A stretch of DNA of 40,412 bases from Methanobacteriota archaeon (GTDB taxonomy: Archaea; Halobacteriota; Methanosarcinia; Methanosarcinales; Methanosarcinaceae): positions 18,110-58,521 of the forward strand of contig JAENYU010000021.1 of NCBI GenBank assembly GCA_016841625.1. Direction: 5' to 3'. The position numbers and the translations under genes were made by a program. How positions within the stretch are numbered: the stretch's first letter is position 1; each line of letters starts with the position of its first letter. Below, in pieces: positions 23,918 to 32,159 of the stretch. The notes beneath the pieces are model-generated. The model did no database searches, was not told the origin of the DNA, and saw only the letters and a program-made list of their open reading frames with translations.

Positions 23918-25636
23918 ATGAAAGCACTTATCATCGACGGTTATGTGGACGAACCCGCCTGCCTCGGGGTCCCTCCCTACTTCTCCCCCTACCCCAGGTA
24001 CATAGCAGGGGCTCTCCGGGAGCGCGGGCTCTTTGAAACCGACATCCACTACCTGACAATCGACCGCCTGCGGGAAAACCCGCCAGGAGCCGGGGAGCTG
24101 ATCGGGAAAGCAGACCTCGTAATCGTGATTGCAGGCACAACAGTTCCGGGGAAGTACCTCCGGGCCACGCCCATCTCTCCGGGAGAAATCGAAACCATCT
24201 TCCGGACTGCACACGGCTTAAAAGTCATAGGTGGCCCGATAAGGCTTGGTTTCAGCGGCGAAGGCGGGAAAGCTGCGAAAGGCCTGGGCAGCAGGATCAG
24301 CCTTGAAGGTGCCGTGCTTGCGGAAATGGACCTTGAGGCTTTTGTCTTTGACCTTTTTGAGGACTTTGGGGGCAGTAAGGGGAAGCAGCCGGGAAGTAAA
24401 TTGAAAGCCCCGGAAAGCGTAGAACACCGCTTCAGGACAGGCACCGAAATCGGACGCTGGGCACCGCTGGGAGCTTTTCTTATCAGGCAGCACCCTGACT
24501 ACCCTTACTGCATGTGCGAACTTGAGACCTACCGGGGCTGCGGTCGGAACATTCATTGTTCGTTTTGCACCGAACCTTTCTACGGGGCTTCGGACTACCG
24601 CCCTGTGGAAGACGTGGTCTTTGAAGTCTCTGCCCTCTATTCTCACGGGGCTCGCTATTTCAGGATAGGAAGACAGCCCGACCTCCTTTCCTACCAGGGC
24701 ACCGATACAGGCGGCCCGGTCCCGAAACCCGACCCTTCCGTAATCGAAAGGCTCTACAGGGGAATAAGGAACGCCGCCCCGGAGCTTTCCGTGCTCCATC
24801 TGGACAACGCAAACCCGATAACCATTTCCACCTACCCCGAAGAAGCCACGCAGATAATAAAAACGATCCTCAAATACCACACCCCGGGGGACGTGGCTGC
24901 CTTCGGGATGGAAAGTGCGGACCCGAAAGTGATCCGGGCAAACTCCCTGAAAGCCAGTCCCGAAGAGGTCTTCGAAGCGATCAAACTCGTGAACAGCCTG
25001 GGCGCCTCCCGCGGGGCAAACGGGCTTCCGGAACTCCTGCCAGGCCTGAACTTCGTACACGGGCTCATGGGCGAGACAAAGAATACCTTCCAGCTGAACT
25101 ACGACTTCCTCCAGCAGGTGCTCGATTCCGGCCTGCTGCTCCGCAGGATCAACATCCGGCAGGTCATGGCCTTCCCCGGAACTCCCATGTACGGAAAGGA
25201 CGAAGCTGCAGGCAAGCACAAGAAACTCTTCCTGAAATACAAGGACCAGGTCCGGAAAAACATCGACCTCCCCATGCTCCGCCGTGTCGTCCCCGAAGGC
25301 ACGGTGCTCAAGGAAGTGATGTGCGAGGTGCACGAAAAAGGAATCACTTTCGGAAGGCAGCTTGGCTCCTATCCGCTGCTGGTCGGAATCCCCACTTCCC
25401 TGCCCCTCCGGAAGTTCACTGACTTGACCGTAACCGGGCATGGAATGCGCTCCATTACCGGAATTCCCCACCCCCTGCCGATTAACTCCGCTTCTCCAGC
25501 CCTTCTCCGGGAACTCCCGGGGCTCGGCAAGAAAGCTTCGGATTCTGTTGCTGCCGGGCTGCCCTATGCCGATGAAGAGGATTTTGTAAGAAGGGTAAAG
25601 GAAGGAGAAAAGTTCCTCAAATATATAGAGTTCTGA
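23918..25636 (+). CDS. Radical SAM protein with C-terminal helix-hairpin-helix (COG1031-like)
   Basis: A 572-residue Fe-S enzyme. The first 170 residues look like a Rossmann-type B12-binding-like domain ([24 protein letters not shown]). The radical SAM core follows with cysteines 208, 214 and 217 in [14 protein letters not shown], that is CX5CX2C instead of the usual CX3CX2C. Core strands are [30 protein letters not shown] and [10 protein letters not shown]. The C-terminus (about 515-572) carries a helix-hairpin-helix of the [14 protein letters not shown] type, which usually binds DNA or RNA. The domain set matches the uncharacterised archaeal Fe-S oxidoreductase group COG1031. The reaction is unknown; tRNA or DNA modification is a reasonable guess. 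It is monocistronic with AGAGGAC before the ATG. Confidence 0.85.
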   Translation: MKALIIDGYVDEPACLGVPPYFSPYPRYIAGALRERGLFETDIHYLTIDRLRENPPGAGELIGKADLVIVIAGTTVPGKYLRATPISPGEIETIFRTAHGLKVIGGPIRLGFSGEGGKAAKGLGSRISLEGAVLAEMDLEAFVFDLFEDFGGSKGKQPGSKLKAPESVEHRFRTGTEIGRWAPLGAFLIRQHPDYPYCMCELETYRGCGRNIHCSFCTEPFYGASDYRPVEDVVFEVSALYSHGARYFRIGRQPDLLSYQGTDTGGPVPKPDPSVIERLYRGIRNAAPELSVLHLDNANPITISTYPEEATQIIKTILKYHTPGDVAAFGMESADPKVIRANSLKASPEEVFEAIKLVNSLGASRGANGLPELLPGLNFVHGLMGETKNTFQLNYDFLQQVLDSGLLLRRINIRQVMAFPGTPMYGKDEAAGKHKKLFLKYKDQVRKNIDLPMLRRVVPEGTVLKEVMCEVHEKGITFGRQLGSYPLLVGIPTSLPLRKFTDLTVTGHGMRSITGIPHPLPINSASPALLRELPGLGKKASDSVAAGLPYADEEDFVRRVKEGEKFLKYIEF

Positions 25637-25926
25637 AATCCAGACTCTTTTTTGTCTCTTTTTTTCATTCTGATGTAAAAATTATTCTGGAAGGCAGAAC
25701 GCATCTTTCCGTTGCCCGTATATGGAAGACGGGTATGAGATTCTGGTTTTCTAAGAACCTGCCCGGTTGCTATCTCCTTGCTTTCTTGCCTGATAGCTAT
25801 CGTCTTGCCTGTATGCCTGCCTCCCCACTTTTCTTACTCCCTAATTCTCTTCTTTATATTTTTAAAATAATAATTTATTTATTCTAACGAGAACGATATG
25901 AAATAGGGTTTTCAAGGGGGACTATT

Positions 25927-26157
25927 TTGAGCGAGAGCACGGACTATGTTTGCAAAGTAAAAATTGCTTTTCAGTTGAGTTTTACTTTCTGGGTCATAAT
26001 GTTTATTCTCATGTTTTATGCCACCTTCGAGACAGGACCCAGGACGCTTGGCACCTTCTTTTTACTCTTTTCAGTGCTTCTGGCAGCTCCTTTTTTGCCG
26101 GACGGGGCGAGGAGTTATGAAGAGCTTGGAAGCTGTGATGAGTGCGAAGAGGAATAA
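25927..26157 (+). CDS. Small membrane protein, two transmembrane helices, TTG start
   Basis: 76 residues with two hydrophobic segments (IAFQLSFTFWVIMFILMFYA and TLGTFFLLFSVLLAAPF) separated by a short ETGPRT loop. Both ends are hydrophilic, and the C-terminal tail contains CDEC, which could bind a metal. Translation from TTG 25927 is supported by GGGGGAC at correct spacing. I do not recognise a family. A 7-bp tandem repeat begins at its stop codon. Confidence 0.7.
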   Translation: MSESTDYVCKVKIAFQLSFTFWVIMFILMFYATFETGPRTLGTFFLLFSVLLAAPFLPDGARSYEELGSCDECEEE

Positions 26158-26212
26158 GAAATGAGAAATGAGAAATGAGAAATGAGAAATGAGAAATGAG
26201 AAATGAGAAATG
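26157..26212. repeat. 7-bp microsatellite (GAAATGA, about 8 copies)
   Basis: GAAATGA is repeated without change about eight times directly after the stop codon of the small membrane protein, overlapping its 3' UTR. Perfect copies suggest recent slippage. Confidence 0.95.
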
Positions 26213-26349
26213 GGTAATTCCTGCTTTGAAATACTTTGAATGGGAAATAACTGATCCTGCTGCTGAGAGTTGGAACTGAACAGGTGGTCAGAACGACTTA
26301 TTAAATTTTCCCCCGATTTCCGTTTCAGATCGCTGTTTCAGAAGTCGGT

Positions 26350-27492
26350 TCAGGACTTCGTTACCCCAAGAATTCCCGCAAGTTCCAGGCCCTCGCTTCC
26401 TATGTCCGAGAGTCGGTCCAGGACTTCCGAACTTGAAAGGTACTTTTCGGTCCTGATCCCTCCGGGCTCTTCGATCTTGATGGTTATTTCCCCTTTGGTG
26501 TATCCTCTCTCAACACATTCCCTGATGAGTTTTCCATATCTCCCGGCAATGAGAATAAGGGTGCCCTGGACCTTGTTTTCGTCCATTACGTTTTTGCCTT
26601 CCAGCAGGACCCGCCTGAGCTTTCTGGATTCCGTGGATTCAGTAAAGAGTTGTTTGAGCTTTTTTATCAGTTCATAGATGGAATCCATGTCTATGGAAGC
26701 TGCCAGTTCTTCATCTCCACTTATCTCATAGTCCCCGTACAGAATCAGGTATGCCTTCTCGTCTGCCGATATGGTGAACCGGTGTTCACCTTCTTTATCT
26801 TCGAGCACGGCGTTGAGGCTATTTCCCTCATATTCGACCGACATGACATGGAAATGGGAAATGTCGAGTTTCTTTATTTTGTCTGCCTTATGCAGGATTC
26901 CTGCCTTCACCCGGATCGGCAGGGTGAGTTCGTACAGATCCCCTACTTTTATCATATTCTCTGCAAAAGTCAGGTCGAATTCGTACTGCATGTCGTCAAT
27001 GGAACTGACCTGCGTTCCTGTCAACTTTTTCTCCTTCACAACAGCAGAATAAACGTGTTCTGCCCCGTAGATCCCGGCTTCAAAAAAAGGGCTCAGAATC
27101 GAAAGCACCTTCGTTTCCAGCTGCTGGATCTCATTTTGGGCAATCCTGGTATCCTTCTCAAGTTCTTCCAGATTTTCGTCCTTTTTTCCTGAAGTAGCCG
27201 CAGCACAGGTTTCAAGAATCTTATTCTTGATTTCCAGAATGTCCTCTGATTCGATCTCCTGGGTAAGTTTCTCAAGATAACCTGTCACTTCTATCTGGAA
27301 CTCATCTATCTCCTGAATTCTTTTCTCCAGAATTGCGGTTCTTTCCCTGTTCTCTTCTTTTGTTCCGATTGCAGACCTTTCAAGAGGTATGACCTCTTCC
27401 GAAACCTTCAAAAAGCCTTGCAGATCCTGGATGAAATCCCTCTGTACAGGAAACTCGGTGGAATCTTGAAAAGTATACTTTATATTAACCAC
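26350..27492 (-). CDS. Hypothetical coiled-coil protein
   Basis: A 380-residue soluble protein I do not recognise. Residues 30-140 are strongly heptad-like and charged (EENRERTAILEKRIQEIDEFQ...ELEKDTRIAQNEIQQLETKV), so a long coiled coil is likely. The middle (about 150-260) is beta-rich (YEFDLTFAENMIKVGDLYELTLPI), and the C-terminus (about 290-380) is mixed alpha/beta ending LELAGILGV. No signal or membrane segment is seen. The start is GTG 27492 with CGGGGA close by; the spacing is tight, so a start slightly downstream is possible. It is flanked by repeats and not obviously in an operon. Confidence 0.65.
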   Translation of the reverse strand: MVNIKYTFQDSTEFPVQRDFIQDLQGFLKVSEEVIPLERSAIGTKEENRERTAILEKRIQEIDEFQIEVTGYLEKLTQEIESEDILEIKNKILETCAAATSGKKDENLEELEKDTRIAQNEIQQLETKVLSILSPFFEAGIYGAEHVYSAVVKEKKLTGTQVSSIDDMQYEFDLTFAENMIKVGDLYELTLPIRVKAGILHKADKIKKLDISHFHVMSVEYEGNSLNAVLEDKEGEHRFTISADEKAYLILYGDYEISGDEELAASIDMDSIYELIKKLKQLFTESTESRKLRRVLLEGKNVMDENKVQGTLILIAGRYGKLIRECVERGYTKGEITIKIEEPGGIRTEKYLSSSEVLDRLSDIGSEGLELAGILGVTKS

Positions 27493-27696
27493 TTCCCCGT
27501 TAATTGTGATAAATTAATTGTTGAAATTAAATTGGCAGCTTTCCTTATTTAAACTTATAAGTTCAAAAACTTGCAGCTAAAAGGGCAAAATTAAAAAAAA
27601 TGTCGTCTCCTCGTTTTTTTTGCGTGTGCAACCCTCAAAAAAACAGATACGGTCTTGAATTGAAACTTATCTAACCCACGAGAAATGTTGAAGAGC

Positions 27697-27775
27697 CAAA
27701 ATGTCTGGAAAAAAATGTCTGGAAAATAAAGTAAAAAATGTCTGGAAAATAAAGTAAAAAACGTCTGGAAAATAA
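27697..27775. repeat. Tandem repeat of a 23-bp unit downstream of tRNA-Gly
   Basis: Units of TGTCTGGAAAATAAAGTAAA followed by AAA occur two to three times, with diverged end copies. They lie directly after the 3' end of the minus-strand tRNA-Gly and could affect its 3' processing or termination. The remaining part of this spacer, 27493-27696, shows no gene. Confidence 0.85.
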
Positions 27776-27779
27776 GGTA

Positions 27780-27851
27780 TACATCAGCCGGGATTCGAAC
27801 CCGGGTTCGAGCGTTGGCAACGCCCGGTGATGACCGCTACACTACTGATGT
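27780..27851 (-). tRNA. tRNA-Gly (anticodon GCC), CCA not encoded
   Basis: Read on the minus strand, the acceptor stem is ACATCAG with CTGATGT. The anticodon stem GGGCG/CGCTC encloses TTGCCAA with anticodon GCC. The T-arm contains the invariant GGTTCGAATCC, and the discriminator base is A (position 27780). No CCA follows. An inverted repeat GGCGAA/TTCGCC lies just upstream on the minus strand (27860-27875). Confidence 0.95.
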
Positions 27852-28016
27852 CTGAAGCAGGCGAAGCGTTTCGCCAGCATTACGCAATATACATTTTCTC
27901 ATTAATTAATTTGACCCTTGGATGATTTATTTTGATCCGGGAAAGGTTTCCGGTCCGGAAAACGGCTGTATTTATATGCTTCTTTCCGGCTCCGGGCTGC
28001 AATATCTTTTTGCATG

Positions 28017-28120
28017 TCTTCTGCTGTTTCTGCTGTATACCCTGCATGTAGTTTTCTGTTGTTTCTGCTGTATACCCTGCATGTAGTTTTCTGTTGTTTC
28101 TGTTGTATACCCTGACTGTA
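28017..28120. repeat. Tandem repeat of a 35-bp unit
   Basis: TTTCTGCTGTATACCCTGCA plus TGTAGTTTTCTGTTG is repeated about two and a half times, with a final copy that has changes. It lies in the 406-bp spacer between tRNA-Gly and recJ, which otherwise holds only promoter-like AT-rich sequence. Confidence 0.9.
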
Positions 28121-28257
28121 ATATCCTGCAGGTCTGCCTGTTCCGGAAAGTATTATAAGATCAAGATTGTATAGAGTGGCATCCGACGTGAGGCTTTTTC
28201 AGGTAAATTATTTATTCTGTTTCCTTATTTTACTACTAAATTTACGAGTGATGGATT

Positions 28258-29592
28258 TTGAGCGAAGTTGAAAAACTGATAGATCTTGCAAAAAATGCGG
28301 CTGAAAAGATCCTTAAATACCAGTTTGTGCGCCTTATCTCTCATAACGACGCGGACGGGCTGACCTCGGCAGGGATCATGGCCCAGGCTTTGTTCCGGGC
28401 TGGCATCCGCTTCCAGCTTTCGATAGTTGCGCGGCTTGACGAAGCCGTTATCGAGGAGGTTAACGGGAGCACTTCTCCAGGGGACCTTGTTCTCTTTTGC
28501 GATATGGGCAGCGGACATTCCGGCCTGTTAGGGAATGTGGTTGCTGACGTCGTTGTGCTCGACCACCACAAGCCTGTGGGAGAGTCTCCGGCAAAGGCTG
28601 TTGTAAACGCGCATACGGTGGGAATCGATGGGGCAACGGACATCTCGGCTTCTGGCACATGCTACCTGGTTGCAAGGGAAATGGGCTCCGAAAACACGGA
28701 CCTGGCAGGCCTGGCGATTGCCGGGGCAGTCGGGGACAAGCAGCTTTTCCGGACCGCGAACGCCTTTATTCTGGACGAGGCCCTGAGGGCAGGGGTCGTG
28801 TCCATCCGGAAAGGGCTGAAAGTGGGGGACGGGGACCTTGCCGAAGTGCTCACGTACAGCACCGAACCTTTCCTGGACATAACCGGAGACCCGGAAAAGG
28901 TCCGGGAATTCCTTGGCGGACTCGGGCTTTCAGGCCGGATCGAGGAACTCCCTGAAGAGGGGATCTCGAAACTGGTCAATGCCGTTGCCCTGAAACTTGC
29001 AAGGCAGGCCAGCCCGGAAGCCGTGGAAGCCGTTATCGGAGACATCTATATCCTGGACCGGGAACTCGTGCCAAACGTCTATGACTTCATCTCCATCCTC
29101 AACACCTGCGGAAAAATGAAAGTCTACGGGCTCGCTATCGGGCTCTGCCTGAAGGACTCGGGGGTCCTGAAAGAAGCCCTTGCCCTTTCCAGGGAGCACC
29201 AGCAAAACCTTGCCCTCGCTATCAGAGAAGACATCAAAAATATCCGCAAAGGGGAAAACCTCTGGTATATCAGTACCGTGGACGCGCTTTCCACAGGGAC
29301 CCTTGCAAGCACGGTGGTCCGTTACCTCCACCCCGAACTCCCCTTTATCTGCGTAAATGAGTCCGAAGGCATCCTGAAAGTCTCGGGCAGGGGGACCCGC
29401 GAACTCGTTTCCCGGGGCCTTGACCTTGCCTTTGCCCTGCGAGAAGCAGCTAGCGCAGTCGGGGGAAACGGTGGTGGGCACAGTGTTGCCTCAGGAGGTT
29501 CCATTCCCCTCGGAACTGCCGAGGAGTTTCTGGGCATCGCGGACAGGATTGTCGGGGAGCAGCTCCAGGCAAGGGGAAAAATTAAGAAGTGA
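28258..29592 (+). CDS. recJ: Archaeal RecJ-like DHH phosphoesterase (single-strand exonuclease)
   Basis: A 444-residue DHH-superfamily protein. Motif I is SHNDADGLTSAG (Asp31, Asp33), motif II FCDMGSG, motif III the DHH signature LDHHKP at 101-106, and the C-terminal DHHA1 domain ends with GGNGGGHSVASGG. Members bind two Mn2+ or Mg2+ and degrade single-stranded DNA or RNA; archaeal versions associate with the replisome (GINS/Cdc45-like) or act in RNA decay. TTG 28258 is taken as start because GTGATGG precedes it. It is followed after 66 bp by pcc1, the usual archaeal order, so the two are likely co-transcribed. Confidence 0.92.
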   Translation: MSEVEKLIDLAKNAAEKILKYQFVRLISHNDADGLTSAGIMAQALFRAGIRFQLSIVARLDEAVIEEVNGSTSPGDLVLFCDMGSGHSGLLGNVVADVVVLDHHKPVGESPAKAVVNAHTVGIDGATDISASGTCYLVAREMGSENTDLAGLAIAGAVGDKQLFRTANAFILDEALRAGVVSIRKGLKVGDGDLAEVLTYSTEPFLDITGDPEKVREFLGGLGLSGRIEELPEEGISKLVNAVALKLARQASPEAVEAVIGDIYILDRELVPNVYDFISILNTCGKMKVYGLAIGLCLKDSGVLKEALALSREHQQNLALAIREDIKNIRKGENLWYISTVDALSTGTLASTVVRYLHPELPFICVNESEGILKVSGRGTRELVSRGLDLAFALREAASAVGGNGGGHSVASGGSIPLGTAEEFLGIADRIVGEQLQARGKIKK

Positions 29593-29658
29593 CGGGAAAG
29601 AAGAAGTGACGGGGAAGAAAGCGAATTATTTATATTAAAAACGACTGGAGAAACGTTT

Positions 29659-29898
29659 ATGAAAATTACTGGAACCATCGAATTCCCTGATCCTGATACG
29701 ACAGAATTAGCTAAAAGGATCCTGGTAGCCCTTTCCCCGGATAACCTTAGGAGCATGGAAAGCGAAATAAGTGATGAAAGGGTAGCTGTCCATTTCCGGT
29801 CCGAAAAAATCGGATCTCTTCTTGCGACTGTTGATGATTTCCTTATGAATTTAAAAATAGGGGAAGGAGTCGGAAAAGCGCTGGAAATGGAAAAATAA
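29659..29898 (+). CDS. pcc1: KEOPS complex subunit Pcc1
   Basis: A 79-residue protein starting MKITGTIEFPDPDTTELAKRI, with VHFRSEKIGSLLATVDDFLMNLKI: the small KH-like Pcc1 fold. With Kae1, Bud32 and Cgi121 it makes the N6-threonylcarbamoyl modification of tRNA A37; Pcc1 is the dimerising, tRNA-contacting subunit. Its length matches archaeal Pcc1. It sits right after recJ on the same strand. In many archaea rps3ae follows pcc1 closely, but here it is 6.9 kb away. Confidence 0.92.
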   Translation: MKITGTIEFPDPDTTELAKRILVALSPDNLRSMESEISDERVAVHFRSEKIGSLLATVDDFLMNLKIGEGVGKALEMEK

Positions 29899-30062
29899 GT
29901 TTCCGGGAAGCGAAATATCTCCTTTCATGCCCTCTATTTTCTCTATCCCTGTTTCTGCCAGAATCTTTACAGTGAAAAATGAAGTGTGAAAGGGCGACCG
30001 AAAAGTTCCCGGAAAAAGCCTTTATTCCTGACAGCCCTACTCTCTTATGGGGAGTGAAAAAC

Positions 30063-30332
30063 TTGCTTTCGGAAACAATTGCTGACATTAAAAAGACCAG
30101 GCCTGAAGACCTCGATAAGGAAATTCTCAGGGCCGCCATGATCGCCGAACTGGATGCTGTCAACATTTACGAGCAGATGGCAAACCTTACAAAGAGTGAG
30201 GAGATAAGGAAAATCCTCCTGGACATTGCCAGGGAAGAAAAAATCCACGTTGCCATGTTTGAGACCGTGCTCCTGCAGACCGACGAGGAGTTCCTGCAGG
30301 TCTATATCGACTACGCACTTGCAAAAAGGTGA
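30063..30332 (+). CDS. Ferritin-like/rubrerythrin-type diiron protein
   Basis: An 89-residue two-helix protein with the diiron pattern: IAELDAVNIYEQMANL (Glu ligands) and IAREEKIHVAMFE (ExxH). Short ferritin-like proteins of this type dimerise to form a four-helix bundle with Fe bound between subunits, as in encapsulated ferritins, and serve iron or oxidative-stress functions. I place the start at TTG 30063 because GGGGAGTG lies six bases upstream and the protein then begins LSETIADIKKTRPEDLDKE, the usual family N-terminus. The frame extends upstream to ATG 29979 without a good ribosome-binding site. No encapsulin gene is seen nearby. Confidence 0.85.
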   Translation: MLSETIADIKKTRPEDLDKEILRAAMIAELDAVNIYEQMANLTKSEEIRKILLDIAREEKIHVAMFETVLLQTDEEFLQVYIDYALAKR

Positions 30333-30357
30333 TACTGGGTTTGGAATCCTGAAAATT

Positions 30358-30396
30358 ACTAATCAGGATTAGTACTAATTTAGATTAGTATTTTTC
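30358..30396 (+). terminator. Twin hairpin terminator
   Basis: Two identical six-base-pair hairpins follow each other: ACTAAT-CAGG-ATTAGT and ACTAAT-TTAG-ATTAGT, then ATTTTT. They lie 26 bases after the ferritin-like gene and probably end the recJ-pcc1-ferritin transcript. Identical stems with different loops point to selection on the stems or a recent duplication. Confidence 0.7.
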
Positions 30397-30546
30397 AGGC
30401 ATTTGAGCTTTTTAAGCTTATACTAAACAATTACGGCCTCCTGTCCTGCCTCATATCCTGTCTCATCGGGCCGGGCTTACTACTTTGTCCAGATTCATCC
30501 TCATAACTCTATTATATTCCGGCAGCGTATTTCTTAATGGTTCTTT

Positions 30547-31005
30547 ATGCTTGAAGAATACAGGAAGAAAAGGGATTTCAAAGAGACTCCGGAACCCGCG
30601 CCGGGAAATTTTAAGGAAGCTGCCGATAAACCGATTTTCGTAATCCAGAAGCATGATGCCAGTACCCTACACTATGATTTCCGCCTGGAAATCGACGGGA
30701 CTCTGAAAAGCTGGGCAGTCCCCAAAGAACCGCCTGCAAAGGCTGGAATAAAGCGGCTGGCGATCCAGACCGAAGACCACCCCCTGGAATACGCCGGTTT
30801 TGAAGGGGAGATCCCGGAAGGGCATTATGGGGCAGGAAAGGTTGAAATCTGGGACCGGGGGACTTTTGAGCTCAAAAAGTTTGAAGAAAAGGAGATCCTT
30901 TTTGCGCTTGAAGGAGAAAGGCTCCGGGGGGATTATGTTTTGATCAAAACGAAGTTTGGGAAAGAGGGGAAAGGGTGGCTGTTATTTAAGAAAAAGGAAG
31001 AGTAA
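30547..31005 (+). CDS. Stand-alone LigD-type 3'-phosphoesterase
   Basis: A 152-residue protein consisting only of the 3'-phosphoesterase (PE) domain found in bacterial DNA ligase D. The catalytic set His36, His42, Asp44, Arg46, His78 and Tyr82 (KHDASTLHYDFRLE and EDHPLEY) has exactly the spacing I recall for the Pseudomonas LigD PE domain. GEIPEGHYGAGKVEIWDRG is the second family signature. It removes 3' phosphates or 3' ribonucleotides from DNA ends so that they can be extended or ligated. No ligase or polymerase domain is attached, as in other archaeal homologues. It starts at ATG 30547 and is probably monocistronic. Confidence 0.93.
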   Translation: MLEEYRKKRDFKETPEPAPGNFKEAADKPIFVIQKHDASTLHYDFRLEIDGTLKSWAVPKEPPAKAGIKRLAIQTEDHPLEYAGFEGEIPEGHYGAGKVEIWDRGTFELKKFEEKEILFALEGERLRGDYVLIKTKFGKEGKGWLLFKKKEE

Positions 31006-31030
31006 AGGGAGATTGAGAATAGTAAAAGAA

Positions 31031-31120
31031 ACTTCAATCAACCTTAATTTCAATCAACCTTAATTTCAATCAACCTTAATTTCAATCAATCGAAACTTCA
31101 ATCAAGCTTAATTTCAATCA
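31031..31120. repeat. 16-bp iteron-like array upstream of the STAS/PIN pair
   Basis: TTCAATCAACCTTAAT is repeated three to four times exactly, then twice with changes (CAATCGAAACTTCAATCAAG). The array ends about 30 bases before the first gene of the pair, which puts it in promoter or operator position. It could bind a regulator, or simply be one more of the many minisatellites in this window. Confidence 0.9.
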
Positions 31121-31150
31121 GTCATATGGGGGATCTGCACGGGTGGAACT

Positions 31151-31498
31151 ATAAAAATCAGAGTCGTTGAGGCCGCAGGAGGCAGCTGTTGCGTTGCTAT
31201 GGGGGACGGGCAAAAGGTTTATGGTAGAATCGCTGAGGCTTTCCTTGAAAACAGGAAGGTTGAACTCTCTTTTGCGGAGGCAGGAGACCTGACGCCGGCT
31301 TTCCTGAATGCTGCTGTGGGGCAGTTGTACGGGAGTTTTCTTGAGGAGTTCATCAGGCGCAATCTGATTTTCACGGATATCAGCCCTGAGGACGAACTGA
31401 TCCTGAAAAGGGTTTTGGAAAGGGCAAAATGCTATTTTGAAAACGCCGATCATTACAGGAAAGCTGTCAGGGAAGTAATGGGGGGCGAAGATGAGTAA
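31151..31498 (+). CDS. STAS-like domain protein (DUF4325 type), near-cognate ATA start
   Basis: About 115 residues: KIRVVEAAGGSCCVAMGDGQK, KVELSFAEAGDLTPAFLNAA, VGQLYGSFLEEFIRRN, and a helical C-terminus. The pattern (SCC at the first strand turn, F-A-x-x-x-x-L-T-P-A-F-L-N-A-A-x-G-Q-L-Y-G) matches the STAS-like DUF4325 family, whose members often sit beside toxin-like or ATPase genes. Homology begins before the first ATG (31199): GGTG (31142-31145) is followed five bases later by ATA 31151, giving [M]KIRVVEAAG. No canonical start exists there. Its 3' end overlaps the PIN gene by eight bases (ATGAGTAA), so the two are translationally coupled. Confidence 0.75.
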   Translation: MKIRVVEAAGGSCCVAMGDGQKVYGRIAEAFLENRKVELSFAEAGDLTPAFLNAAVGQLYGSFLEEFIRRNLIFTDISPEDELILKRVLERAKCYFENADHYRKAVREVMGGEDE

Positions 31499-32159
31499 AA
31501 ATACCCATGCTACAAAGGTCCGTCTCCTGGGAGCCCAGCCTTCGGAAGCTTATCCTTCGGGAGTCCACACCACAGAGGTTCACTCGTTAGAAGCCCATTC
31601 TGAAGAACTGCGTGCAGCAAAGTTTCACCCGAAAACGGTTCATTCCGTAGAGGATTACGATTTTTCGGACGGCCAGCATTTTTTCTTTGATACTAATATC
31701 TGGCTCTACATCTACGGCCCTATCAGTTTCCCGGACTGGCGTTCGGATGTCTATTCCAGAGCACTGAAAGAGATCCGGGACTCAGAAGGCAGCATCTACA
31801 TAAACTGCATGATTATTTCAGAGTTCATCAATGCCTTTGCCAGGATAGAGTTCAAGCAGCAGTCTGAATTCGGAAAGTATAAGGAATTCCGAAATTCCCC
31901 GGATTTCCGGCATATCGCTGAAGACATTTCCCACAACCTGAAGAAGATCCTGAAAAGCACCCTTACCTGCGACCCGGATCTCGTGGGCATAAAGCTCCCG
32001 GAAATCATGGACACCTTCGAAGAAGGCAGATATGACTTTAATGACCTGGTTTTTGCGGAAATATGCCGCGCAAAAGACCTCATTTTCGTAACCCATGACC
32101 GGGATTTCAGGGATCTCGGGATTGAAATCCTGACCGCGAACGAAAGGATGTTGAGGTGA
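31491..32159 (+). CDS. PIN-domain ribonuclease-like protein
   Basis: A 222-residue protein with a C-terminal PIN domain. The acidic metal site is Asp67 (FFFDTNIWLY), Glu111 (IISEFINAF), Asp185 (YDFNDLVFAEIC) and Asp203 (FVTHDRDF), the complete PIN quartet. Residues 1-58 are a low-complexity extension with imperfect repeats (PSGVHTTEVHSLEAH) that is not part of the fold. PIN proteins are Mg2+-dependent RNases, often toxins of toxin-antitoxin pairs. The gene overlaps the preceding STAS-like gene; ATG 31491 has GGGGGGC upstream inside that gene. The overlap suggests the STAS-like protein is its antitoxin or regulator, but this is inference. Confidence 0.88.
   Translation: MSKNTHATKVRLLGAQPSEAYPSGVHTTEVHSLEAHSEELRAAKFHPKTVHSVEDYDFSDGQHFFFDTNIWLYIYGPISFPDWRSDVYSRALKEIRDSEGSIYINCMIISEFINAFARIEFKQQSEFGKYKEFRNSPDFRHIAEDISHNLKKILKSTLTCDPDLVGIKLPEIMDTFEEGRYDFNDLVFAEICRAKDLIFVTHDRDFRDLGIEILTANERMLR

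Noticed and set aside
24218-25471. 417-residue ORF antisense to the radical SAM gene
   Set aside because: Shadow frame caused by GC-rich codon usage of the real gene, whose motifs are clear.
28930-29481. 183-residue ORF antisense to recJ
   Set aside because: Shadow frame; the plus strand has DHH and DHHA1 motifs.
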